A DNA stretch of 64,000 nucleotides from Sphingobacterium lumbrici (GTDB taxonomy: Bacteria > Bacteroidota > Bacteroidia > Sphingobacteriales > Sphingobacteriaceae). A program made the translations under genes and the position numbers. A model generated the notes under the pieces. That model saw only the letters and a program-made list of their open reading frames with translations, did no database searches and was not told the DNA's origin. The stretch is from contig NZ_SRZY01000028.1 in assembly GCF_006476045.1 (NCBI RefSeq), positions 186,001 through 250,000 of the forward strand, in the 5' to 3' direction. The number at the start of each line of letters is the position of its first letter. Positions within the stretch are counted from its first letter, which is position 1. This document shows, piece by piece, positions 1 to 8,567 of this stretch.

Positions 1-311
1 AACAAATCGAGGTGGAAAACCAACGCAATACCTTGTGGCTGATAACATTCATCTTTACTTTCCCCAATGACCTGACCAGGAGCAAGAAAAATCAGTGTGC
101 CTTCCTCATAATCGTAATTGCCCAATCCGTAACGCAAATCGCCACAATGAATTTGCTTTAAAAAGATAGTATAAAACTCATAACGCAAGCGTTTGAGTTT
201 TCTTGGTTCGGCTTTATCCAAATGAACCACGCTTACCAAAGGGTGCAGAGTTTCATTGTTATTAAAGGCGTTGTATTCTTTTATGGTACTGAAATTCAGA
301 ATATCGTCCAT
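1..311 (-). CDS. AraC-family transcriptional regulator, N-terminal part (cut by window edge)
   Basis: The frame opens at the ATG at 309-311 and runs off the left edge, leaving about 103 residues. The visible part begins MDDILNFSTIKEYNAF and contains a segment ending GTLIFLAPGQV, typical of the cupin-like sensor half of Bacteroidota AraC regulators. The C-terminal helix-turn-helix would lie outside the window, so the family call rests on the N-terminus only. It is divergent from the hydrolase operon starting at 494 and is its likely regulator. Confidence 0.7.
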   Translation of the reverse strand, partial: MDDILNFSTIKEYNAFNNNETLHPLVSVVHLDKAEPRKLKRLRYEFYTIFLKQIHCGDLRYGLGNYDYEEGTLIFLAPGQVIGESKDECYQPQGIALVFHLDL

Positions 312-410
312 TGCGGTACTTTTAAATTGACACCACAAATTTACAAAATCAATTCCCTTGTTTCACGTTACAAAAGCCCAATCAGTAATATTGGTAGGTA
401 AAACCGCAAT

Positions 411-447
411 CTGTATAAGTACAGAAATTTTATTCTCTGCAATTTTG
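411..447 (+). promoter_or_regulatory. Promoter of the hydrolase operon with palindromic site
   Basis: A -7-like element CAATTTTG lies at 440-447, about 47 bp before the start codon at 494. A perfect palindrome, CTGTA-TAAG-TACAG, lies at 411-424 where the -33 element would be. This is a plausible operator in the divergent AraC/hydrolase intergenic region. The -7 matches the Bacteroidota consensus TAnnTTTG except at its first base. Confidence 0.4.
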
Positions 448-493
448 CATTATCAAATAAAGGATTTCCAAAAACTATCAACGAAATAAGAAA

Positions 494-1570
494 ATGAAAC
501 AAATAACATTCTTACTAATAACAATAGCTATGGCAGCTTGTACAAATACGGAAAAGGCAAAAGACACGAACAAACAAAAACCTTTGATAATCGAAGAGCA
601 GGGAGTTTTTGCCGTAGGTGGAACAGTAATAAAAGCGGACGGCACTTTTGACCCGAAAAATCCAACCGCAGACGGACAGACCTTGCACACAGACCACGCA
701 ACAGTACAATATCAAATACCCGAAAACGCCCGAAAATTACCTTTGGTATTTTGGCACGGTTTCGGACAAACGGCAAGAACTTGGCAGACCACAGCAGACG
801 GACGTGAGGGATTTCAGACAATATTTTTACGAAAACAATATACTGTTTATCTCATTGACCAACCACGCAGAGGACAAGGCGGTAGAAGTTCACAACCTGT
901 AACTATCAATGCAACACCTGATGAACAGTATTGGTTTGGAATGTTCCGTATAGGGATTGGAACAGAATATTTTCCTGATGTGCAATTCTCAAAAGACCCC
1001 GAAGCACTTAATCAGTTTTTCAGACAGGTAAGCCCCGATTTAGGCACAATAGATTTTAAGGTTAATGTTGATGCCGTTTCCGCATTGTTTGATAAGATAG
1101 GACAAGGGATTTTGGTAACACATTCGCACAGTGGCGGACAAGGTTGGCTCACGGCAATCAAAAATGATAATATTAAAGGCGTTGTATCTTACGAAGCAGG
1201 TAGCGGATTTGTATTTCCACAAGGCGAAACACCCGAACCAATGCAAAGCTCAGCAGGCGTATTAGAAGCCGTAGCCATTCCGAAAGAAGACTTTTTGAAG
1301 CTAACTAAAATACCAATCGTTATTTATTATGGCGATTTTATTCCCGAAACACCATCAGACAATTACGGTACGGATAATTGGAGAACTCGTTTAGCAATGG
1401 CAAAAATTTTCTGCAATACTATCAACAAATACGGTGGTAATGCTTCGGTTGTACATTTACCAGAGATTGGAATAAAAGGCAATACACACTTTCCAATGTC
1501 CGATTTAAACAATGCAGAAATTGCAAACCTTATGGCTGAATGGCTAAAAGAAAAAGGATTGGATAAATAG
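494..1570 (+). CDS. Alpha/beta hydrolase lipoprotein
   Basis: The 358-aa protein starts with a lipoprotein signal (hydrophobic core ending MAAC, Cys 16), so it should be anchored to a membrane. An HGFGQ motif near residue 88 and a SHSGG nucleophile elbow near residue 212 identify an alpha/beta hydrolase fold. The substrate is unknown. It is the first gene of a tight four-gene series (9, 7 and 11 bp gaps) with a carboxymuconolactone decarboxylase-like protein, a second hydrolase and a cupin. That mix is common in Bacteroidota accessory detoxification or catabolic cassettes. The start is the first ATG after the promoter-like sequence at 440-447. Confidence 0.8.
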   Translation: MKQITFLLITIAMAACTNTEKAKDTNKQKPLIIEEQGVFAVGGTVIKADGTFDPKNPTADGQTLHTDHATVQYQIPENARKLPLVFWHGFGQTARTWQTTADGREGFQTIFLRKQYTVYLIDQPRRGQGGRSSQPVTINATPDEQYWFGMFRIGIGTEYFPDVQFSKDPEALNQFFRQVSPDLGTIDFKVNVDAVSALFDKIGQGILVTHSHSGGQGWLTAIKNDNIKGVVSYEAGSGFVFPQGETPEPMQSSAGVLEAVAIPKEDFLKLTKIPIVIYYGDFIPETPSDNYGTDNWRTRLAMAKIFCNTINKYGGNASVVHLPEIGIKGNTHFPMSDLNNAEIANLMAEWLKEKGLDK

Positions 1571-1579
1571 TAAAAACAG

Positions 1580-2326
1580 ATGGTGAAGCAACTAAAAACA
1601 ATCAGCCTTATAGCAATGGTAATTTTCGTTTCAATGTTTGCAAATCAAGTAAAAGCACAGCAAATGACAACACCCGATAATAGTTTAAGCGTAAAAGAAC
1701 AAAGCATTATAACCATTTCGGCATTGACAGCAAAAGGCGATTTAGACAGGCTAAAAACAGCCTTGAATACAGGGCTTGAAAATGGGCTTACCGTTAATGA
1801 AATAAAAGAAGCATTGGTACACACGTATGCTTATTGCGGATTTCCCCGTAGTATCAGAGGCTTACAAACCTTTATGCAGGTATTGGACGAACGCAAAGCA
1901 AAAGGCATTAACGATAAGATTGGCAACAATGCTTCGCCCATTGATGAAACAGGCAGTAAATACGAACGAGGTAAAAAGATTTTGGAGGAACTAACCCAAA
2001 CGCCACAACCCGAAACGCTTACAGGCTATTCAGCATTTGCCCCGACAATAGATACCTTTTTAAAAGAACATTTGTTTGCAGATATTTTTGAAAGAGATGT
2101 ATTAAACTATGTTCAAAGAGAATTAGTAACCGTTTCCGTAATAGCAACCATTGGCAACGCAGAACCTATGTTGCGTTCGCATTTAACCATTTGTTTGAAT
2201 GTAGGTTTAAAACCTGAACAGTTGAAAGAATTTGTAAGTGTCATTAAATCAACCGTCGGGAAAAAGGAAGCAAAATCGGCACAGAAAGTTTTGGACGAAG
2301 TGCTTAAAACAAACAAATCAAAATAA
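1580..2326 (+). CDS. Carboxymuconolactone decarboxylase family protein (secreted)
   Basis: The 248-aa protein has a cleavable signal peptide (core ISLIAMVIFVSMFA, ending near VKAQQ). Two helical CMD-type units follow, roughly residues 45-120 and 145-235. The first holds the family-like stretch VHTYAYCGFPRSIRG. Only one Cys occurs there, so the AhpD CxxC redox pair is absent; a decarboxylase/cyclisation-type or non-enzymatic role is more likely than peroxidase reduction. It lies 9 bp after the hydrolase and 7 bp before the next one, so it is co-transcribed. Confidence 0.8.
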   Translation: MVKQLKTISLIAMVIFVSMFANQVKAQQMTTPDNSLSVKEQSIITISALTAKGDLDRLKTALNTGLENGLTVNEIKEALVHTYAYCGFPRSIRGLQTFMQVLDERKAKGINDKIGNNASPIDETGSKYERGKKILEELTQTPQPETLTGYSAFAPTIDTFLKEHLFADIFERDVLNYVQRELVTVSVIATIGNAEPMLRSHLTICLNVGLKPEQLKEFVSVIKSTVGKKEAKSAQKVLDEVLKTNKSK

Positions 2327-2333
2327 GTTTAGT

Positions 2334-3401
2334 ATGAAAAAAATAACGGCAATAATCGCAATAGCAATGACAACAATAGCAACAGATACGCTAAATGCAC
2401 AACAATCGCAGTATTATAAAAAGGCAGAGCAAAACCCTTTTACTTTGGTATATGAAGGAGCAATTACAGAAAATGTAAAAGGCAAAGTAAATATTCACCC
2501 TGTTACCTATAAAATAAAAGATATTACCATTGTAGCCAATGTTTACACACCAGCCAATTATAACACTTCGCAGAAATACCCTGCGATAGTTTTAGCACAC
2601 CCCAACGGTGGCGTAAAAGAACAGACAGCAGGACTATATGGGCAACGTTTGGCAGAACAGGGATATATTACTATTGTAGCAGACGCAAGCTATCAGGGCG
2701 GTAGTGGTGGCACACCCCGAAACGTAGATAAACCTGCAAACAGAGTAGAAGATATACACGCAATGGCTGATTATATTTCTAAATATGCAGGTGTTGATAC
2801 TTCAAAAATCGGGTTGCTTGGTATTTGTGGCGGTGGCGGTTACTCGTTAAAAGCAGCCCAATCAGACAAACGGTTTAAAGCTATTGCTACATTAAGTATG
2901 TTCAATTCGGGTTTAGTAAGATGTAACGGCTTTATGAACTCACAATTAAACACCATTCAGGAACGGTTAAAACAGGCTTCTGATGCAAGAGCTTTGGAAG
3001 TAACAGAGGGCAAAATACTTTATTCAGGAGTAGCGAGCATTACAGATGAAGAAATCGTCAAAACACCAACCGACCTGTATCGTAAGGGATATGAATATTA
3101 TTACAGAACCCACGCACACCCAAATTCAACCTTTCTGTACACCACAAGCAGTTTAATGGATTTAATGACTTGGGACGCTACCGACCAAATAGAACTGATT
3201 AACCAGCCTTTATTGATGATAGCCGGAAGCAAAGCCGATACAAAATATATGACGGACGAAGCATTTATTAAAGCCACAAATGCAAAAAATAAAGAGTTGT
3301 TTTTGATTGACGGAGCTACCCATATACAAACCTATTGGAAGCCCGAATATGTAAAACAGGCAGTAGATAAATTGGTGAACTTTTATCAAACGAACCTTTA
3401 A
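2334..3401 (+). CDS. Secreted alpha/beta hydrolase (dienelactone hydrolase-like)
   Basis: The frame is open upstream into the preceding gene, but the ATG at 2334 directly precedes a signal peptide (MKKITAIIAIAMTTIATDTL then NAQQ), giving 355 aa. An AHPNGG motif (oxyanion region), ASYQGGSGG, and the nucleophile elbow GICGGGGYS near residue 165 identify the COG1073/YcjY-type alpha/beta hydrolase group. The elbow has Cys at the nucleophile position, as in dienelactone hydrolases. A late His in DGATHIQTYW fits the catalytic triad. The periplasmic substrate is unknown. Confidence 0.75.
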   Translation: MKKITAIIAIAMTTIATDTLNAQQSQYYKKAEQNPFTLVYEGAITENVKGKVNIHPVTYKIKDITIVANVYTPANYNTSQKYPAIVLAHPNGGVKEQTAGLYGQRLAEQGYITIVADASYQGGSGGTPRNVDKPANRVEDIHAMADYISKYAGVDTSKIGLLGICGGGGYSLKAAQSDKRFKAIATLSMFNSGLVRCNGFMNSQLNTIQERLKQASDARALEVTEGKILYSGVASITDEEIVKTPTDLYRKGYEYYYRTHAHPNSTFLYTTSSLMDLMTWDATDQIELINQPLLMIAGSKADTKYMTDEAFIKATNAKNKELFLIDGATHIQTYWKPEYVKQAVDKLVNFYQTNL

Positions 3402-3412
3402 AATTCAAAGCA

Positions 3413-3895
3413 ATGAAGTATCACTTTAACTATATTCTACCGTTTGTAATAGTGCTTTTCACAGCGTGCAACAACAATCAGAAAATGGAAGAAACAACAC
3501 AGCAAAACGAAACTGTTTTTCCGAAAGGCGAAAGGATTACCAATGATAATTTTACAGGAACGGTTTGGCTCAACTATTTGGCTGAAACCGACACTATCCA
3601 CAATGTAAATATAGGTTCAGTAACCTTTGAAGCAGGAGCAAGAACAAATTGGCACTATCACAAAGGCGGTCAGATACTTTTGGTAACAGCGGGCAAAGGT
3701 CTGTATCAGGAAAAAGGCAAACCGATTGAAATTATTAAAAAAGGCGATGTAATGAAATGCCCGCCTAACATAGCGCATTGGCACGGAGCAACACCCACCG
3801 AAGCAATGACACATATTGCCATAGGAACGAGCACCAATATTGGCGGGGCTGTTTGGTTGCAACCTGTAACAGATGAAGAATATCACAACAAATAA
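3413..3895 (+). CDS. Cupin-domain lipoprotein
   Basis: The 160-aa protein has a lipobox (LFTAC, Cys 19) and a single cupin barrel. Metal-ligand motifs are visible: NWHYHKGGQILLV (HxH...), then CPPNIAHWHGA. This resembles small quercetin-dioxygenase-like cupins that follow hydrolase/CMD genes. It is the last gene of the block. The next 190 bp contain a degraded copy of the hairpin-type boundary seen around the sulfur operon. Confidence 0.8.
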   Translation: MKYHFNYILPFVIVLFTACNNNQKMEETTQQNETVFPKGERITNDNFTGTVWLNYLAETDTIHNVNIGSVTFEAGARTNWHYHKGGQILLVTAGKGLYQEKGKPIEIIKKGDVMKCPPNIAHWHGATPTEAMTHIAIGTSTNIGGAVWLQPVTDEEYHNK

Positions 3896-4087
3896 AAACA
3901 GGCGACACACAAGGACAAGCACATTTGCAAACCGCTACAAGCCAGCTTATCCAAATCTTCAAGGCTTTTTATTATTGCTTCTTTAATTATCATTTTCTGT
4001 TTGATGGCTGTCGGCCTACGATTGGCTATAACAGTTCGGAGCTTTGCGTTCGGGCATTTTTTCGCTTCACCATTTGTGTTTTAATCG
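3896..4087. repeat. Degraded cassette-boundary element
   Basis: No gene is seen here. On the minus strand it carries GCAAATGTGC (complement of 3919-3928) and GTTATAGCC (complement of 4024-4032). Both resemble parts of the boundary elements at 13193-13445 and 20466-20603. A full pairing arm is not recognisable, so this copy looks eroded. Confidence 0.4.
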
Positions 4088-4561
4088 TCATAAGTGTTTC
4101 ACCATTTTGATATTTGCTCTTTCGTAAAGTCCGCTTTCTAATTCAACTTCTTCAAAGCCGTATTTTCTGTATAAGTGAATTGCCGATTGCAAAATTGTGT
4201 TTGAGTATAAAATAAGTGTCGGTATTTGTTTTTGTTTGGCAACATTCAAGCAATGTTCCAGTAATATTGTCCCAATACCGTGTCCCTGTGCTTTGTCGCT
4301 GACAGCCATTTTACCCAACTCGTAAATAGTTTCACTCTTTTTTAATAATGAAGCTGTTCCAACAATTTCGTCATTGAGTTTTGCATAGTAAATATGTCCG
4401 CCTTTGTCTATGATATATTTTTTAGGGTTTGAAAGAGATACTATATCACCTTCTTCTACACGAAAATATTTTTCAAGCCACTCGTAATTAAGCGTCTTTA
4501 TCAGTTCAGACAGTTCGTCAGAAAATTCTACAATTTGAATATTATACCTGTCGTTATTCAT
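4088..4561 (-). CDS. GNAT family N-acetyltransferase
   Basis: The 157-aa protein is a single GNAT domain. The acetyl-CoA loop motif is AQGHGIGTILLEHCL near residue 95, preceded by ELGKMAVSDK (beta-4) and followed by LYRKYGFEEVELES (C-terminal motif). It acetylates an unknown amine in the cytoplasm. Its stop lies beside the degraded boundary element at 3896-4087, so it may be a one-gene cassette. Five bases separate it from a broken ATPase fragment upstream. Confidence 0.85.
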   Translation of the reverse strand: MNNDRYNIQIVEFSDELSELIKTLNYEWLEKYFRVEEGDIVSLSNPKKYIIDKGGHIYYAKLNDEIVGTASLLKKSETIYELGKMAVSDKAQGHGIGTILLEHCLNVAKQKQIPTLILYSNTILQSAIHLYRKYGFEEVELESGLYERANIKMVKHL

Positions 4562-4566
4562 ATTGA

Positions 4567-4887
4567 TTATTTAATTTCTACGTGTTCTGAATTGCCTTTT
4601 TCGTTTCCGTTTGTTAACCATTCCCAATTCAGATTTAATTTTTTCGTATTTGATAGTTCCGTCATAATAGTTACAAAATTTTCGGGCAATTCAAAATTGT
4701 AAAACTGAATTTGGCGTTTACCTATACCAAGTCTGAGTAGCTGTTCACGATACAATTCCAAAAGTGTAGATTTGTCCGATCTGCGTAAACCACTAACCAC
4801 TTTTATAAGGTCTTTTTCCCTATATGACAGTAGTTTTCCTATGTATTCTTTACGATGGATGTAATGTTCCATAGGGTGAAGATACAA
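4567..4887 (-). pseudogene. AAA ATPase (DUF4143 type) N-terminal fragment
   Basis: The first 75 residues resemble the start of Bacteroidota AAA/DUF4143 ATPases (KEYIGKLLSYREKDLIKVVSG, then a P-loop region, then a FYNFELPENF strand). The Walker A reads GLRRSDKST, where the family has G-x-RR-x-GKST, so the key Gly is Asp. The frame then enters unrelated sequence and stops at 106 aa, against about 400 for the family. This is read as a decayed remnant. Another fragment of the same family lies at 37183-37398. Confidence 0.55.
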
Positions 4888-5541
4888 ATAGATTATCGAA
4901 ACTTGTTGAAATTGAAGTCCTTGATTTACTTACACAAAAAGATAAATGGCATTAGTGTGCAGCATATTAAAAATGATGTTGTTCGGTTTATACCTAACGA
5001 TGATGCGTTTGATATTTGGAGTCGAAAATATTTTCTAGATCTTATTCAAAGATTGTTTTTCAGCTAAACAAGAAATAGGTTTGTTTCTCATGCTGGAGGG
5101 TGCCGTCATAAAAAAATCCTGAAGCGGGGAACTTCAGGATTTTTAACTAACCAATTATTAACCTAAATTATGAATGCAAATATCAACGCAAACAAAATGC
5201 CAAATTTTATATCCGATAGCTAGTTTAACAAAACTTAACAACCTCAAAACGGTTCTCCCTTTTTACCTATGCCAGGAGCAGTGCCGACCGCCAGATACTA
5301 TCCATTTACAATAACTCAATGTATTATTTTTGCACCGCATATCGAGGATATCAATAAGATATTTACGCCTGTACTCCTCCATTGCCTCAGCCCGTATTTT
5401 GATACGAACCGTAATTGGACGTTCCCATAGCCATTTCGTAATTGTAGCTTACAAAGTGAATGTTACAGATCAAAATTAGATATGGCTATCTGCTATTCGA
5501 TAGTATTCCGTATCTTAGACAATTACATGTAATCGAAACTC
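4888..5541. other. Intergenic region with leader repeat and coding remnants
   Basis: There is no intact gene. The region includes a duplicated TonB-receptor-type leader (5112-5336). Beside it, a minus-strand stretch at about 5337-5434 reads as protein-like sequence (ERPITVRIKIRAEAMEEYRR) but has no start and looks like the end of a deleted gene. A 70-codon plus-strand frame at 4855-5067 is not convincing. Confidence 0.5.
5112..5336. repeat. Duplicated leader element, copy 1
   Basis: About 225 bp closely matching 10312-10534. It starts with a hairpin (AAAAATCCTGAAG / CTTCAGGATTTTT, 5112-5144), followed by TAACTAACCAATTATTAACC and an ATG opening only a 17-codon frame. Hairpin plus this leader is typical of sequences in front of SusC/TonB-receptor genes in Sphingobacteriaceae, so this looks like a receptor leader left after gene loss. 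Confidence 0.6.
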
Positions 5542-5988
5542 ATGCCTAACATTTATATTATAGCGGGATGTAACGGAGCCGGCAAGACGACTGCAAGCTA
5601 TACGGTGCTGCCAGAAATATTAGATTGCAAGGAATTTGTCAATGCAGATAATATTGCTGCCGGTATTTCTCCATTCAACCCCCAAAGCGTAGCGTTAGCA
5701 GCTGGTAGGATTATGTTAGAACGGATATCCGAGCTGATGAAAGAAGGAGCTGATTTTGCTTTTGAAACTACACTTTCTACCAGAAGCTACATGTCCCTGA
5801 TCCGTAGATATCACCGCGGGTTGTCAAACTTGTTAAATCTCTATCTACCAATATGTGATCGATGGATGATTATGGACAATATGGATCTTGTGCCGGAGAT
5901 TATAACACAAAAGGATGAGTTTGGAGAAGTCGTTGTAAATAACGAAATTTGGTCAAATATAAATGCATGTTATTATGGCAAAAGATAA
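5542..5988 (+). pseudogene. Zeta-toxin-like P-loop kinase (COG4185) with internal deletion
   Basis: The 148-aa frame starts with Walker A AGCNGAGKTT (residues 7-16) and family motifs FVNADNIAAGISPFNP and DFAFETTLSTRSY. It then jumps from SYMSLI directly to RRYHRGLSNL. Intact relatives have roughly 40-50 residues here (LLYFWL...VANGGHNIP-type segment), so a large in-frame deletion has removed the middle of the kinase. The frame is still open and overlaps the next gene by 14 bp, so a short product may be made. A catalytic kinase is unlikely. Confidence 0.65.
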
Positions 5989-6157
5989 ATTAGGTACTAC
6001 TATACCGTTAACCGAACGTATTCGTTTAGGTGTACAGAAGGCTTTACGCAAGCTTGCCGAAGAAAGTGCACTTAAAGGTGAGACTTTGGTTGTCAAGATA
6101 GACGGAGAGGTAAAAGATATGCCAGCTAAAGACTTACTCCATACATTGCCTCAATAG
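5975..6157 (+). CDS. Small partner protein of the zeta-like kinase
   Basis: The ATG at 5975 gives a 60-aa basic protein (MAKDKLGTTIPLTERIRLGV...). An in-frame ATG at 5963 also exists but lies deeper in the kinase gene. It matches the small protein usually encoded immediately after COG4185 kinases in Bacteroidota; I infer an antitoxin or partner role from that linkage only. It overlaps the kinase gene by 14 bp, so translation is probably coupled. It looks intact while its kinase is deleted. Confidence 0.6.
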   Translation: MAKDKLGTTIPLTERIRLGVQKALRKLAEESALKGETLVVKIDGEVKDMPAKDLLHTLPQ

Positions 6158-6169
6158 AGGTACAAATAT

Positions 6170-6751
6170 TTAAATCACGTTAAACCCTTTAGGAATCTTG
6201 GCGATATCAAGGTGTAAGGGATCAGCGCCGTTTAATAGAGCGTTTATCACTTCATCTTTCTTTATTTCTTCAAATTGATCGTAACTCAGATCAAACAATG
6301 CCTGGAGATTTACCTTTTCTAGCTCTTCTTTTCTATCCACAAAATGATCAGAGTAGATCCGTATAAATTCCTTCTTCAGGATTTCCTTCACCTGAAAGCT
6401 TCGGTATTGTAAGAATTCACCCTCTCTGATCCTGAATAACCGCTTCAAGGCCGCAAAGTCATAAGCCTCCGTTTCGGTTATAGCGCTATCTTCAAGGATA
6501 TGGTTGGCATAGGAAAGCAAGAGATCATAAGTCTGACCGGTGAAAGTTACCGTATGAAGAACAGAAAATCTTTCTTTGAACAATCCAAAGAATAAGCTAC
6601 TTTTGAAAGGTGAACTCTGCAATCATGTTGCCAAAAACTCTGCACCATTGTTGCCAAAAGTTCTGCACCTAAATTACCAAAAGTTCTGACATCGTATTTA
6701 CCAGTTACAGGCTGTCGGATATAGCTCCAAAATGTTAGATAGTATGTACAT
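6170..6751 (-). pseudogene. Broken paralogue of the unknown gene at 11716-12258
   Basis: Bases 6169-6526 are identical to 11715-12072 and encode the same C-terminal 119 residues (ILEDSAITETEAYDFAALKR ... LHLDIAKIPKGF). The original start survives at 6751 (MYILSNI against MYILSDI), but a 2-bp deletion shifts the frame within 10 codons. The middle (6527-6694) is replaced by unrelated sequence with three 23-bp repeats. A 150-codon frame remains (6170-6622) but has a foreign N-terminus. This is a disrupted duplicate. Confidence 0.7.
6626..6694. repeat. Three 23-bp imperfect tandem repeats (possible IS21-type end)
   Basis: Units start at 6626, 6649 and 6672 and share TTGCCAAAAGTTCTGCACC or close variants. 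They sit inside the broken gene at 6170-6751. Multiple short repeats at an element end are a feature of IS21-family insertion sequences, so this could be an IS scar. No istA or istB coding sequence remains to confirm it. Confidence 0.4.
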
Positions 6752-6980
6752 GGATTATTGTGCTATTCTTATCCTTTGTTGTTGTGTTATTTTTATCCTT
6801 CGTCGCTGTACTGTTCATATTTTCTGTTGTTATTGTATAAATAAGCTTTTAATTTATTTTTATAAGACAATGTAGAGTGAAATGGCAGCGATAAATGCAA
6901 CTGGCACCATTAACTATATAAGTTAGCGGTTATCTATAACATACTAATCAACTTCCCATTGTGTTAGATCATCTACCGGA

Positions 6981-7370
6981 TTAGTGTAGTCTTCCTTCTA
7001 GCCATTCTTTCATATTGTCGGGAGTAAATTCCCGATCAGTGTTTTCGATAATCCACGACAAGAAGTTCTTTGGTCCGCCATTGAGATATGGGGCAGGGGA
7101 TACCGGATAGAAGCGAGTAGGTAGGAGCATCATAACTTCAGCAAATTCTGATGATTCGACATCGCCAGGTACATTCATTGGTAGGGCACTCATGCCACAG
7201 CTCAACAAAATATGATATGGTCTATCATCGACTGCTTTAATAAAGTAAATGTCTCGATGGATTATTTCAGATTCTATTTCATCAAAAACAACAATGTCAT
7301 CTTCATCGGTGAAAAATTCATCTAAATGAGAATCAATAATCTCTACACTATTTGGAATGTCGTTTTTCAT
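6981..7370 (-). CDS. SUFU-type immunity protein with chimeric C-terminus
   Basis: The ATG at 7370 gives 129 aa (MKNDIPNSVEII...); the frame is open to 7427. Residues 1-80 contain the suppressor-of-fused-like core (HRDIYFIKAVDDRPYHILLS, CGMSALPMNVP), an established immunity family in polymorphic toxin systems. The C-terminal 45 residues (LPTRFYPVSPAPYLNGGP ... MKEWLEGRLH) look like the end of a different immunity family, whose N-terminus is the fragment at 11498-11713. The gene appears to be a recombinant of two immunity genes. No toxin gene is adjacent. Confidence 0.6.
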   Translation of the reverse strand: MKNDIPNSVEIIDSHLDEFFTDEDDIVVFDEIESEIIHRDIYFIKAVDDRPYHILLSCGMSALPMNVPGDVESSEFAEVMMLLPTRFYPVSPAPYLNGGPKNFLSWIIENTDREFTPDNMKEWLEGRLH

Positions 7371-7456
7371 TGTTTCAGTTGTAATATTTTTTATCATCAG
7401 CGACTTTTCGGATTGCCCAACCAGCACCAGTTGGTATAAAGTTGGGATGAAGGTAT

Positions 7457-7720
7457 CTAATTAGTAATTATACTGGCGTAAGATATATCCGTGATCAGTA
7501 CTATAATCATTAGGATGATCAGTGAACAAAAGATCATGTGCCCTATCAGAAAAATAGTCTTTTTTTTTCGTGGTTCCTCCTTATTGCGATAACTTTTCCA
7601 GCCATAGTAAAGCCCGATAGGTGCCAATATAAATACGAGTAGGAGTGGAATAGCCACTACTGTCTCGAAAAGCACTTGATATTTATGTTGTAAATCTCTG
7701 GTCAATGCAATGACTAGCAT
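7457..7720 (-). CDS. Small membrane protein, unknown function
   Basis: The 87-aa protein has two clear membrane segments (about residues 20-40, VVAIPLLLVFILAPIGLYYG, and 58-80, IFCSLIILMIIVLI) separated by a very basic loop (YRNKEEPRKKKT). I do not recognise the family. Its position beside a SUFU-type immunity gene makes a membrane immunity protein possible, but that is inference only. Confidence 0.45.
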   Translation of the reverse strand: MLVIALTRDLQHKYQVLFETVVAIPLLLVFILAPIGLYYGWKSYRNKEEPRKKKTIFLIGHMIFCSLIILMIIVLITDISYASIITN

Positions 7721-8016
7721 GTAAAAAAGGAAAAAACTTCCATATCACCGAAAAGTGAAAATAGATTTCTTAAGATAAGTCGAGTCAGTTTTTGCTTTCA
7801 TATTTTATGTACCAGCCACAAAGTTGATGCGACGATTAGACTAATAAATATTTGCTACATTGGTTTTCTAATAATATAATTCTACCTCTAATATACTTTA
7901 TATTTATTAATACACAATAACCTAAGTTGTTTTACCTTAGATACATTAATGGGTGACTACATTGATATGTAACTTATGCATCATTTACGAACGATCCAAA
8001 ATATACCAGGGGTCAG

Positions 8017-8036
8017 ACACGAGCGAGACGCTCGCT
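8017..8036. repeat. REP-like hairpin, copy 1
   Basis: AGCGAG-ACG-CTCGCT at 8022-8036, preceded by CAC. It shares CACGAGCGAGA(C/G)GCTCGC with 20844-20860. Both copies are intergenic and follow GTCA. Confidence 0.45.
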
Positions 8037-8070
8037 ATAGGAGGCCAGCAGGGAAGCACCTTCCATATTT

Positions 8071-8098
8071 ATCATCTTCCTGACGTCAGGAAAATGAT
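8071..8098. repeat. 28-bp near-perfect palindrome
   Basis: The core TTCCTGACGTCAGGAA (8077-8092) is a perfect 16-bp palindrome. One mismatched pair separates it from outer arms ATCAT/ATGAT. The dyad has no loop, which suits a protein-binding site better than an RNA hairpin. Confidence 0.5.
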
Positions 8099-8567
8099 CG
8101 TATACAACTCCTCCGGCATTTGCACATGCTTATTTTGCTTTTAGGGTCACTTTTTCAAAGTTTTCCAATTTTGTATAACCCAAGAAGGAGCTGCACCACC
8201 AGCTTTTTTCGTAGCATCTGATGTTGTCGTATCACAGTATGCTCAAGTCGCCAGTTGGTACTTCCAGAGTAGATCATTACAACCAGCCGGCTCTGAATGA
8301 GTTTCTTTTTTATCTATTTTAAAATTATTTGCCTACCAACTCTTCCTTACCAAATGCTTGTTTATAGCCTGGCCAATGATTTGTTTGTTCTCCATCTTAT
8401 TCGCATATTTTATGGGAGCGTTATAAAGTTTTTTACCTGATTAAGATATACCGCACGTGGTATGGTTGGATTATGCGATGATAACCGCATAGCTCTTCGA
8501 GAACGTCGTTGTATGATCTCAATTACTCTTCTGTAATACTTGGCAATATTAGTAGACTTGATCACAC

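Larger units (their letters stand above)
7721..8567. other. 847-bp intergenic stretch with palindromes, no gene recognised
   Basis: No convincing gene. It contains a REP-like hairpin (8017-8036) and a near-perfect 28-bp palindrome (8071-8098). A 63-codon plus-strand frame at 7953-8144 runs through both and has no recognisable protein features. Confidence 0.5.

Noticed and set aside
3896..4110. CRISPR array or tRNA in short-gap regions
   Set aside because: No regularly spaced repeats with unique spacers and no cloverleaf were found here or elsewhere in the window.
4855..5067. Seventy-codon plus-strand frame
   Set aside because: It overlaps the start of the ATPase fragment on the other strand, has no recognisable family and no promoter-like sequence.
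6735..6818. Twenty-seven-codon minus-strand frame with a repeated TKDKN motif
   Set aside because: It arises from a 24-bp tandem duplication upstream of the broken gene and is too short to support.
7953..8144. Sixty-three-codon frame through the REP-like hairpin and palindrome
   Set aside because: The amino-acid composition follows the repeat DNA, and no family or start signal is evident.
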